NCBI GenBank assembly: GCA_038118725.1
Contig: JAYOIK010000059.1
Span: forward strand, 1 to 34,970
Length of the DNA: 34,970 nt
DNA from: JADHLJ01 sp038118725
GTDB taxonomy: Bacteria; Pseudomonadota; Alphaproteobacteria; Thalassobaculales; Thalassobaculaceae
Direction of reading: 5' to 3'
This document shows positions 15,980 through 23,386 of the stretch, piece by piece. The notes below the pieces were generated by a model. That model ran no database searches and had not been told where the DNA came from. It saw only the letters and a list, made by a program, of their open reading frames with translations. The position numbers were made by a program, and so were the translations under genes. Position 1 is the first letter of the stretch; every line of letters starts with the position of its first letter.

Positions 15980-16801
15980 TCACAGGATCGTGCGCAAATA
16001 CCCGTCCATCCCCGCCTCCGCCCGCCATTGTCTCGGATAGCCGAGCGAAACTTCCTCGAACCGACAACCGTCCACGATGTCGGTTCGGCGGGTATGCAGA
16101 TGCCCGGTCACCACGGCCAACGCGCGAAACCGGCGGTGCCAGTCCTCCGTCAGAACCGTGCCGCACCAGGGCGTGAAGCGTGGAATTCTCGGGATGTTGA
16201 TCAGATCGGCGCGCATCGGCCAGTGATTGACGAGAACGGTTCGGCAATCCGGCGGCAATGCTTCCAGACGCTTCTCCGCGTCCCGGCATCGCGCCCAGCA
16301 CCAGGCTTCGCGGCTTGGAAACGGGTCGGGGCGGAGCCAGATCTCGTCAACGCAAAGCGCGCCGCCCTCGCGCGCCCATTGCCGGATCTCCCCCCGGTCA
16401 ATATGAGCGGGGCGAAAACTGTAATCATAAAGCAGGAAAAGCGGGGCGATAACAACGCGCTCTCCGCTTGGACCAGGCAACGGCCATTCGATGAACGGAT
16501 CCTCCGGCGTCACCGCGCCGTGCGAGCGCGCGAGATCGACCATGGCGCGATAGCGCGCGACGCCCCGCCTCGCCTTCACGCCCTCGCGCGGGACCGACCA
16601 CAGATCGTGATTGCCGGGCACCCAGATCAGCTTTTTGAACCGCCGGCCCAGTTCCGTGAACGCCAGATCCTGATGCTCGAGGCTCTCCGCCACGTCGCCG
16701 GCGATGATCAGCCAGTCATCACGATGATCGGAAACCCCGTGCAAGGCCTCCCGGTTCATCGGGTTGGAGAGATGCAGATCACCGATCGCCAGAAGCCGCA
16801 T
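15980..16801 (-). CDS. Calcineurin-like metallophosphoesterase
   Basis: A 273-residue protein with all metal-binding motifs of the family: GDLHLS (7-12), GDVAE (35-39), GNHD (63-66), VNHW (191-194) and GHLHTR (233-238). These bind a dinuclear metal centre for phosphoester hydrolysis; the substrate is not predictable. It begins 3 bases after the stop of the 155-residue hypothetical protein, so the two are an operon. A 111-base stretch without a recognisable feature separates it from the kinase gene. Confidence 0.9.
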   Translation of the reverse strand: MRLLAIGDLHLSNPMNREALHGVSDHRDDWLIIAGDVAESLEHQDLAFTELGRRFKKLIWVPGNHDLWSVPREGVKARRGVARYRAMVDLARSHGAVTPEDPFIEWPLPGPSGERVVIAPLFLLYDYSFRPAHIDRGEIRQWAREGGALCVDEIWLRPDPFPSREAWCWARCRDAEKRLEALPPDCRTVLVNHWPMRADLINIPRIPRFTPWCGTVLTEDWHRRFRALAVVTGHLHTRRTDIVDGCRFEEVSLGYPRQWRAEAGMDGYLRTIL

Positions 16802-16804
16802 GAT

Positions 16805-17272
16805 CTAGGCCGGAAACCCCATCTCGCGCAGCAAGGCGCGTTCCACCAGATCAAGGATCAACGCCGCCTGGCGTGGTTGCGCCTTCGCCAAGGAGGAAAA
16901 GGCGCGCGCCGCCAGCGGATTGTATTTCCCGGTCTCGCACTCCACGACCAATCCCTCCAACCACTTGCGCAGGGCCTCGGCGGAATCCCCCATGGTTTCC
17001 CGCTGTCGCGAGAGCAAGCCGTGCATGAGCGAGACCAGCGGCGCCTTGCCCCGCCAAACCGCCTGGACCGCGGGCTGATCGGGACGGTCGTGAATGCGTC
17101 CAAGAAGGTAGTGGAGCACGCCGCCGAGAAACTGCTCCGCCCGCGGGGTCAGATCCTTGTCGACCTCCCCGGTCCCCTCCAGCAGGATCCGCGCGATATC
17201 GCGCACGAAGGTGTCACGATCGACGGTTCCGGCGCGCGGAATCTCGAGGTTTTCGCGAACTTTTCCAGCCAT
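16805..17272 (-). CDS. Hypothetical 155-residue helical protein
   Basis: I do not recognise this protein with confidence. It is predicted all-helical and soluble, with segments LTPRAEQFLGGVLHYLLGRI, PLVSLMHGLLSRQRETM and ARAFSSLAKAQPRQAALIL. These vaguely recall the all-alpha domain of VirD4/TraG-type coupling proteins, but there is no Walker A or B motif and no conjugation gene nearby, so this is only an impression. ATG 17272 is preceded by GAAGGGA. It lies 3 bases upstream of the metallophosphoesterase, which suggests a linked function. Confidence 0.7.
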   Translation of the reverse strand: MAGKVRENLEIPRAGTVDRDTFVRDIARILLEGTGEVDKDLTPRAEQFLGGVLHYLLGRIHDRPDQPAVQAVWRGKAPLVSLMHGLLSRQRETMGDSAEALRKWLEGLVVECETGKYNPLAARAFSSLAKAQPRQAALILDLVERALLREMGFPA

Positions 17273-17397
17273 TCCACATCCCTTCGCGACGCCTCGCCGC
17301 GTGGTTGCGCGAGCCGGTTGCCGACGAGAGGTTATCCGACACCCGGCCCTGCCTGTCCATGCGATAGGACGAACATTCGCGCGGCGTCGTTCAAGAC

Positions 17398-17426
17398 TTG
17401 CAAGGGTTGGGGAGCAGGCGTAGGTT
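17398..17426 (+). promoter_or_regulatory. Sigma70-like promoter of the aminotransferase gene
   Basis: TTGCAA (17398-17403) and TAGGTT (17421-17426) with a 17-base spacer. The start point would be near 17433, about 31 bases before the ATG. Confidence 0.45.
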
Positions 17427-17463
17427 CTCGCCGGTTTTCCGACACATCACTTCGAGGTCCGTC

Positions 17464-18666
17464 ATGAGCATCCTCGCCGCGCGGCTAAGTCGCGTCAAAT
17501 CCTCCCCCACCATGGCCATGAGCGCCAAGGCCCGTGAACTCAAGGCCCAGGGCCTTGATGTCATCGAACTCAGCGCCGGTGAACCGGATTTCCCGACCCC
17601 CGCGAACGTCGTCAAGGCGGCCGAGGAAGCGATGGCCCGGGGCGAGACCAAATACACCGACCCAGACGGCTCGCCGGCCATGAAGCAGGCGGTCTGCCGC
17701 AAATTCAAGCGCGACAACAATCTCGACTACGAGCCTTCCCAAGTGACCATCGGCACCGGTGGGAAACAAGTGCTCTACAACGCGCTGATGGCCACCCTGA
17801 ACGAGGGCGACGAGGTGATCATTCCGGCGCCGTACTGGGTCTCCTATCCGGACATGGTGCTGCTCGCCGAGGGCACGCCGGTCATCGTCGAATGCACCCA
17901 GGAGAACCGGTTCATTCTTCAGCCGGAGGATCTGGAAAAGGCGATCACGCCGAAAACCAAGTGGATCATCCTGAACAGCCCCTCGAACCCCACCGGCGCC
18001 GGCTATACCCACGCGGACATGAAAAAGATCACCGATGTCCTGATGCGCCATCCGCATGTCTGGGTCATGACCGACGACATGTACGAACACCTAGTCTATG
18101 ACGGGTTCAAGTTCTGCACCCCCGCCGAGGTCGAGCCCGGACTCTATGACCGGACCCTGACCGTGAACGGCATGTCCAAGGCGTTTTGCATGACCGGCTG
18201 GCGGATCGGCTTCGCGGCCGGCCCCCAGGAGTTGATCGGGGCGATCCGGAAGATCCAGTCGCAGTCGACCTCCAACCCCTCCTCCATCAGCCAGGCCGCC
18301 TCGGTCGCCGCGTTGGACGGGCCGAAGGACTTCATCGCCGAGCATAACGAAGTCTTCAAGGAACGCCGCGATCTGGTCTGCTCGATGCTCAATCAGGCCA
18401 AGGGACTGAATTGCCCGACCCCGGAAGGCGCGTTCTACGTTTACCCGTCCTGCGCCGGGCTGATCGGCAAGACCACGCCGGACGGCAAGGTGCTGGAGAA
18501 CGACGAGGACGTGGTCGCCTATTTCCTCGAAACCGAGGGTATCGCGGCGGTTCATGGCGCCGCCTTCGGCCTCAGCCCGCATTTCCGTATCTCCTACGCG
18601 ACTTCCACGGAAGTGCTTGAAGACGCCTGCCAGCGTATTCAACGGGCCTGCGCCGCCGTCAATTAA
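17464..18666 (+). CDS. aspC: Class I pyridoxal-phosphate aminotransferase (aspartate aminotransferase type)
   Basis: A 400-residue fold-type I aminotransferase of the Igamma aspartate aminotransferase group common in alphaproteobacteria. Visible motifs are LSAGEPDFPTP (substrate lid), YTDPDGSPAMKQAV, the cofactor-binding TIGTGGKQVLYNAL, NSPSNPTGAGY, and the Schiff-base Lys239 in NGMSKAFCMTGWRIG, followed by HFRISYATS with the carboxylate-binding Arg. It would interconvert aspartate and oxaloacetate with glutamate and 2-oxoglutarate in the cytoplasm. ATG 17464 has GAGG 6 bases upstream. It has its own promoter and a strong terminator. The gene name is by family and the exact substrate range is uncertain. 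Confidence 0.9.
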   Translation: MSILAARLSRVKSSPTMAMSAKARELKAQGLDVIELSAGEPDFPTPANVVKAAEEAMARGETKYTDPDGSPAMKQAVCRKFKRDNNLDYEPSQVTIGTGGKQVLYNALMATLNEGDEVIIPAPYWVSYPDMVLLAEGTPVIVECTQENRFILQPEDLEKAITPKTKWIILNSPSNPTGAGYTHADMKKITDVLMRHPHVWVMTDDMYEHLVYDGFKFCTPAEVEPGLYDRTLTVNGMSKAFCMTGWRIGFAAGPQELIGAIRKIQSQSTSNPSSISQAASVAALDGPKDFIAEHNEVFKERRDLVCSMLNQAKGLNCPTPEGAFYVYPSCAGLIGKTTPDGKVLENDEDVVAYFLETEGIAAVHGAAFGLSPHFRISYATSTEVLEDACQRIQRACAAVN

Positions 18667-18696
18667 CGCTGCGTCGCGTCCGGCGCGTATTCACGA

Positions 18697-18749
18697 CCGA
18701 GGGGTCACGAGGCGGCATCGCCGTCGTGATCCCTCGGCATTTCTCTCTT
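18697..18749 (+). terminator. Strong hairpin terminator after the aminotransferase gene
   Basis: CCGAGGGGTCACGA (18697-18710) pairs over 14 positions (one G-T) with TCGTGATCCCTCGG (18724-18737). The enclosed GGCG-GCAT-CGCC forms an inner stem. A pyrimidine-rich CATTTCTCTCTT follows. It starts 30 bases after the stop. Confidence 0.7.
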
Positions 18750-18877
18750 GCGTCCGCTGATCATCCCTGTCGTCAATAACCGTGGATCACGCGGCTTCCG
18801 CCGGTGTCGGGAGCCGTCGTGCGATAACGATCGGGCTCCCATGCCGGGCTCGTCATGCGACAGAGGGAGAAACGCGA

Positions 18878-20908
18878 ATGGCCAATGCTTCCGGAGGAAA
18901 CACACGCTGCGCGGTGCTTGTCGGTCCGTATCAGAGCAGAAAGACCGCGCTTTTCGAGGCGCTGCTGCATGCCACCGGCGCGATCGAGCGCAAGGGAACC
19001 TCCAATGCCGGCAACATGGTCGGCGATGCTTCCGACGAGGCGCGCAAGCGCCAAGCCAGTACCGAACTCTCGCTCAGACATGGAAGTTTTCTCGATGATC
19101 ACTGGGTTTTCATCGACACGCCGGGCTCTGTCGAGTTTAGCCAGGAAACCCGAAACGCTTGCCTCGCCGCCGACATCGCCATTGTCGTGGTCGATTCCGA
19201 GGCGCAAAAGATTCCGGCCTGCGCGCCGATCCTAAAATTTCTCGATGAGCACGACATCCCGCGCATGGTGTTCATCAACAAGATCGACGCCGCGACGGAC
19301 ACGGTTCGCGAGTTGATGGCCGTGCTTCAGGACGCCTCGGACAGCCCGCTGGCGCTGCGCCACGTACCGATCCGCGACGGCGAGACGATCACCGGTTATG
19401 CGGATTTGGTAAGCGAAAGGGCCTATGAGTAAAATCCCGGCGGCCCCTCGAAGCTGATTCAGCTTCCCGACACCGCGAGTGACCGTCAGTCCAAGGCCCG
19501 GGCCGAGCTGCTGGAAACCCTGGCCGATTTCGACGACGGCCTGATGGAGAAGGTTCTGGAGGAAGTCGAGCCGGAGAAATCAGAGCTCTACGACAACCTG
19601 ACCGAGGCGCTGCAGAACGCGCTGCTGGTTCCGGTTCTGATCGGCGCTGGCGAGAAGGACCATGGTGTTCAACGGCTCCTGAAACAGTTGCGCCACGAAG
19701 CGCCCGGCGCAAGCCAGACCGCTGAACGCCTCGGCCTCGAAAGCGACGGCGAGGCGGTGGCCCAGGTCTTCAAGACCATGCATGCCCAGCACATGGGCAA
19801 GATGTCCTATGTCCGGGTCTGGCGCGGGTCGATCAAGGATGGCGAAACCCTGAACGAGCAGCGGGTAAGCGGCATCAATACCTTGATTGGCGCGAAGCTT
19901 GAAAAGCAGTCCGGCGCGAGCATCGGCGATGTCGTCGCCCTTGGCCGCATGGACGACGTGAAAACCGGCGACGTTCTCACCCCCTCGGGGAGCGCGCCCG
20001 ACGGCGCCCTCGCCTGGCCGGAACCGCTCGCCCCGGTCTACGCCCTGGCGATTTCCGCGACGAATCGTAATGACGAGGTAAAGCTGTCCGGCGCCCTTCA
20101 GCGCCTCGCCGAGGAGGACACCTCGGTATCCATCGCCCATAACGCGGCGATGGGCGAGCTGATCATCTCCGGTCAGGGAGAAACCCAGATCACCGTTCTG
20201 TGCGAACGTCTGGCCAACCGGTTCAACCTGTCGGTCAACACCGCGCGGCCCAGTGTTCCCTACAAGGAAACCATCAAGAAAGGCGTCGATCAGCACGCGC
20301 GCCACAAGAAACAAAGCGGCGGTCACGGCCAGTTCGGCGACGTCAAGGTGAAGATCAAGCCGCGTCAACGCGGCGCCGGCTTCGAATTCATCGACAGCAT
20401 CGTGGGCGGCGCGGTGCCGCGAAACTACATCCCCTCGGTCGAGGACGGGGTGAAGGACTTCATGAAGCGTGGCCCCCTGGGTTTCGAGGTCGTGGACCTG
20501 TCGGTGGAACTTTATGACGGACAGTTCCACGCGGTCGACAGCTCCGACATGGCCTTCAAGACCGCCGCCAGGATGGCCATGTCCGAAGGCCTGCCGAAAT
20601 GTTCACCGACCCTGCTGGAGCCGGTGCTGCATGTGAAGATCTCGGCCCCGAACGACGCCACCGCGCGTATTCAATGGATCATCACCGGGCGCCGCGGCCA
20701 GATCCTCGGCTTCCAGGCGAAGGACGGCTGGAAGGGCTGGGACGAGGTCGAGGCGAATATCCCGGAATCGGACGTTCATGACCTGATCATCGAGGTCCGT
20801 TCGGTGACCATGGGCGCGGGAACCTATGAATGGGCTTTCGATCACCTCGCCGAGTTGTCCGGGCGACTGGCGGATCAGGTGATCGAGCAGCGCAACGAGG
20901 GCGCATAG
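18878..20908 (+). pseudogene. EF-G-like translational GTPase gene interrupted by an in-frame stop
   Basis: Read through, the gene codes for 676 residues, full length for the EF-G-like (EF-G2) paralogue: G domain, domain II, then the domain IV/V region (VDQHARHKKQSGGHGQFGDV, GFEFIDSIVGGAVPRNYIPS). The frame is unbroken except for TAA at 19430-19432. The stop falls in the conserved segment ERAYE-stop-NPGGPSKLIQL, where relatives have a Tyr (TAT or TAC, one base from TAA). As written, the first product has 184 residues with only part of the G domain; the second frame, from ATG 19544, lacks the GTPase. The P-loop reads GPYQSRKT, Arg (AGA) replacing the usual Gly (GGA in one step). ATG 18878 has AGGGAGA upstream. 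Two lesions support decay, but an assembly error at the stop is possible. Confidence 0.85.
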
Positions 20909-20932
20909 CGCGGCTCCAGAAGACCGGTTTGG

Positions 20933-20976
20933 TTGACAGGCGAGGACGGCGGCGGCTAAGAGCCGGCATCCTCGCC
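20933..20976 (+). promoter_or_regulatory. Promoter with inverted repeat before the methyltransferase-like gene
   Basis: TTGACA (20933-20938) and CTAAGA (20956-20961) with a 17-base spacer; start near 20968. GGCGAGGA (20939-20946) and TCCTCGCC (20969-20976) form an inverted repeat that brackets the -10, with further GGC/GCC pairing inside. It may be an operator, or a stem at the 3' end of the upstream EF-G-like transcript. Confidence 0.45.
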
Positions 20977-20993
20977 ATCGCCCATCGGCCCGC

Positions 20994-21770
20994 ATGATCG
21001 ACCTCAACACCCGGGAGCGCCGTGTCCACTCGCAGAATGGCGAGGACGGCATTCTGGATTGCCTGATCTCCAAGCTCGGCGCGCCGACGCGAAAACTGGT
21101 CGAGATCGGCGCCGCGGAAGGCGTCGAGAACAATTCCACCCACCATATCAAGAACGGCTACGAAGCGGTTTTGATCGAGGGCGACCAGGACAAGGCCGCC
21201 AAGCTGAAACAGTTCCTCGCCACGGTGTCTCCGAGCCAACCCACAAAGATCCTGAACGGCTTCGTTACCGCCAGAAACATCGGCGCTCTCGCGGGCGCGC
21301 ATTTTCCCGACGCCCCGGATTTCCTATCCCTCGATGTCGACGGGATAGACGCCTATGTCCTCGACGCCCTTCTGGAAACCGGCTTCAAGCCGTTGATCCT
21401 ATGCCTCGAATACAACAGCTTTTTCAGTCCGAGACCAGTGACGGTTGTCTATGACGAGGCCTTTAGCCGTTATCACTATCATCCGAATTTCGGCCTGTAT
21501 TACGGCGCGTCGGTGGAGGGGCTCAAGATCATCGCCGCGCGGCATGGCTACCGCTTTCTCTGTGTGGACCGATCCGGAACCAACGCGTTCTTCGCCCTGC
21601 CGGAACGGTTCGGCCAGGGATTGGACGACCTGACCGGGCTTTCGTTTCAGTACACGACAATCTTTTGCCGCAAGTATCGCCGCACCGGCGAACAGCTAGC
21701 CGAGGCTCTGACGCGAACCGATCTGAAATTCGTTCGGATCGACGACGGGTTTCGAGGATTGCCACGCTAA
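20994..21770 (+). CDS. FkbM-like / SAM-dependent methyltransferase-fold protein
   Basis: A 258-residue protein with VHSQNGEDGILDCL (11-24), a Rossmann-type VEIGAAEGVENNS (36-48), AVLIEGDQDKAAKL and FLSLDVDGIDAYV. This pattern (SQNGEDG, E-G-A-x-E-G-x-E-N-N, IEGD, D-V-D-G-x-D) belongs to a conserved group found near polysaccharide and glycosyltransferase genes that resembles FkbM methyltransferases. The acceptor is unknown. ATG 20994 lies 26 bases after the predicted start point of its promoter and no clear ribosome binding site is seen. It converges with the MmgE/PrpD gene, with 33 bases between stops. Confidence 0.72.
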   Translation: MIDLNTRERRVHSQNGEDGILDCLISKLGAPTRKLVEIGAAEGVENNSTHHIKNGYEAVLIEGDQDKAAKLKQFLATVSPSQPTKILNGFVTARNIGALAGAHFPDAPDFLSLDVDGIDAYVLDALLETGFKPLILCLEYNSFFSPRPVTVVYDEAFSRYHYHPNFGLYYGASVEGLKIIAARHGYRFLCVDRSGTNAFFALPERFGQGLDDLTGLSFQYTTIFCRKYRRTGEQLAEALTRTDLKFVRIDDGFRGLPR

Positions 21771-21803
21771 ACGGTTTCGGGGACCACGGTCAGGGCCTCC
21801 GTA

Positions 21804-23189
21804 TCAGAACGCTTTCGCCGGCGCGCCCAAGACCGTCGCAAGCCCGGTCATATCGACTTGATCCGCCGCCGTTCGCGCGATCCCCTCCAAGGCCGCGCGG
21901 CGTTCATCATCGGCCACCGACCCGACCAACGCGTGGAATTTATCGTTGAGATCGGTCTCGGATAGTGGCGCTTCCGGATAACCGCGGGCGATGTCGGAAC
22001 GCTCGTGAACCCTCCGGCCGTCCTTCAAGGTCAACGTGACTTCACCGGCGTAGAAATCCGGAAACAGAGCCTCGAGTTCACCCTCGTCCCGGGTCACCGT
22101 GGTCGCCGCGGCCAGGCGCGCCACCTCTGGGTCCGTGATCCGCCGGTCCTCGAAAAGGTCAATGAAGTTCAGTTCTCCCCGCGCGACGCGGACCGGTAGA
22201 ACATATTGCGCGCAATGGCTTTTCAAGGGGTTGTCGTCCACGCAATGGCAACCTGAAGCCGCGAAACGCAGGTCCATGGTCGCGATATCACCCGCCGTTG
22301 TCCCCTCGCGACGCAGCAACGCGGCGAGCGCGTCGAGCGCGGGATGAAGGAACGAGACGCAGGAATACGGCTTGACCGCCAGTTCCATGACACCGTCCCA
22401 CTTGGCGCCGAGACCGTCGAGCAAGGGCTCCTTGGAATAGCCGCGGCTGAATGCCTCCAGCACCGTGTGCCCGCCGTCGAAAATCCTATCGGGCGCTCCG
22501 AACCCGTCCTTGGCAAGCATGGCGGCGGTAACCCCGTTGCGCGCGGCCATGCCCATCTGAAAGGGCCTGGCATCCTCGTTCGGGTCATCCTCCCAGGCCA
22601 TCAGGCCGGATGTCTGCAGCGCCGCGAGACCCAACGCGCGGACGGTTTGCTCGCTATTCAGGTCCAACAGGTGCGCGGTGGCCGCGGCCGCGCCGAAGGT
22701 CCCGCACACCGCGGATGGGTGAAAGCCGATGGCATAAAGTTGTTTGGGATCCATGGCCATCGAGACCCGATAGGTGATCTCGCAGCCCAAGGCGATCGCC
22801 GTCAGAAAATCCGCGCCGCCGCGACCATGCGCCTCGGATAGCGCCAGCGCCGTCGGCACCATGATCGAGATCGGATGCAGGATCGCCTCGGGATGGTGCG
22901 GCTCCATATCACAGGCATAACCGAGCGTGCCGTTGGCCAGTACCGCGTTCACCACGCCGACCTTGGTTCCCCGGCCGATCAACGTCGCCTCGGGCGGACC
23001 ACCCTGGGCTTCGGCGAAAGCCGCGATCCGCGCGCCGGAGGTAATCTTGGGATGCGTCGCCGCCGCCAGGGTGCCGATCCCGTCAAAGACCAATAGCTTG
23101 GTGTACTCGACCACCTCGGCGGGAAGATCGCCCGGCTGGAAATCGGCGATGAAGCTCGCGAGTTTTTGGGTGATCGGCGCCCGGTTCAT
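21804..23189 (-). CDS. MmgE/PrpD family protein
   Basis: A 461-residue MmgE/PrpD protein. Visible family segments are VVEYTKLLVFDGIGTLAAA near the N-terminus, LANGTLGYACDMEPHHPEAILHP (a conserved His-rich active-site stretch, quoted in part), GFHPSAVCGTFGAAAATAHLL, and VKPYSCVSFLHPALDALAAL before the lid domain. The family includes 2-methylcitrate dehydratase, cis-aconitate decarboxylase and iminodisuccinate epimerase, so it handles di- and tricarboxylates, but the substrate here is open. ATG 23189 has GGAAGGA about 7 bases upstream. It is divergent from the ThDP/aconitase X operon across 193 bases and is probably co-regulated with it. Confidence 0.9.
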   Translation of the reverse strand: MNRAPITQKLASFIADFQPGDLPAEVVEYTKLLVFDGIGTLAAATHPKITSGARIAAFAEAQGGPPEATLIGRGTKVGVVNAVLANGTLGYACDMEPHHPEAILHPISIMVPTALALSEAHGRGGADFLTAIALGCEITYRVSMAMDPKQLYAIGFHPSAVCGTFGAAAATAHLLDLNSEQTVRALGLAALQTSGLMAWEDDPNEDARPFQMGMAARNGVTAAMLAKDGFGAPDRIFDGGHTVLEAFSRGYSKEPLLDGLGAKWDGVMELAVKPYSCVSFLHPALDALAALLRREGTTAGDIATMDLRFAASGCHCVDDNPLKSHCAQYVLPVRVARGELNFIDLFEDRRITDPEVARLAAATTVTRDEGELEALFPDFYAGEVTLTLKDGRRVHERSDIARGYPEAPLSETDLNDKFHALVGSVADDERRAALEGIARTAADQVDMTGLATVLGAPAKAF

Positions 23190-23268
23190 CGCGGTATCCT
23201 TCCGTCGGTCGTGGTCGGGCCTCTAGGATCGAGCCCAACGGCTGGCACGGCCCCTCGACCATGCTAGA

Positions 23269-23294
23269 GTTGTTAGCCTCGGTTGTTGCCCTCG
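23269..23294. repeat. Tandem 13-bp direct repeat in a divergent promoter region
   Basis: GTTGTTAGCCTCG (23269-23281) is followed at once by GTTGTTGCCCTCG (23282-23294), 11 of 13 bases identical. It sits between the MmgE/PrpD gene and the ThDP operon and is a candidate regulator-binding site. Confidence 0.4.
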
Positions 23295-23329
23295 GGTCCG
23301 TGCAAGCAGATCATGCGGAGATCAACCCC

Positions 23330-23386
23330 ATGGACGCAAGCGCCGCAACCGGGGCCCCGACCGCCGATCCGCTCAACACAGGATGA
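23330..23386 (+). CDS. Possible 18-residue leader peptide upstream of the ThDP enzyme
   Basis: ATG 23330 opens an 18-codon frame (MDASAATGAPTADPLNTG) with CGGAG 9 bases upstream. Its TGA (23384-23386) overlaps ATG 23383 of the ThDP enzyme as ATGA. The enzyme gene has only a marginal binding site, so coupling from this small frame is plausible. The peptide is Ala/Thr/Pro-rich and has no recognisable function. Confidence 0.35.
   Translation: MDASAATGAPTADPLNTG

Noticed and set aside
19580..20530. 316-codon open frame on the minus strand opposite the EF-G-like gene
   Set aside because: Shadow of a conserved coding frame; composition is typical of antisense translation and no family is recognisable.
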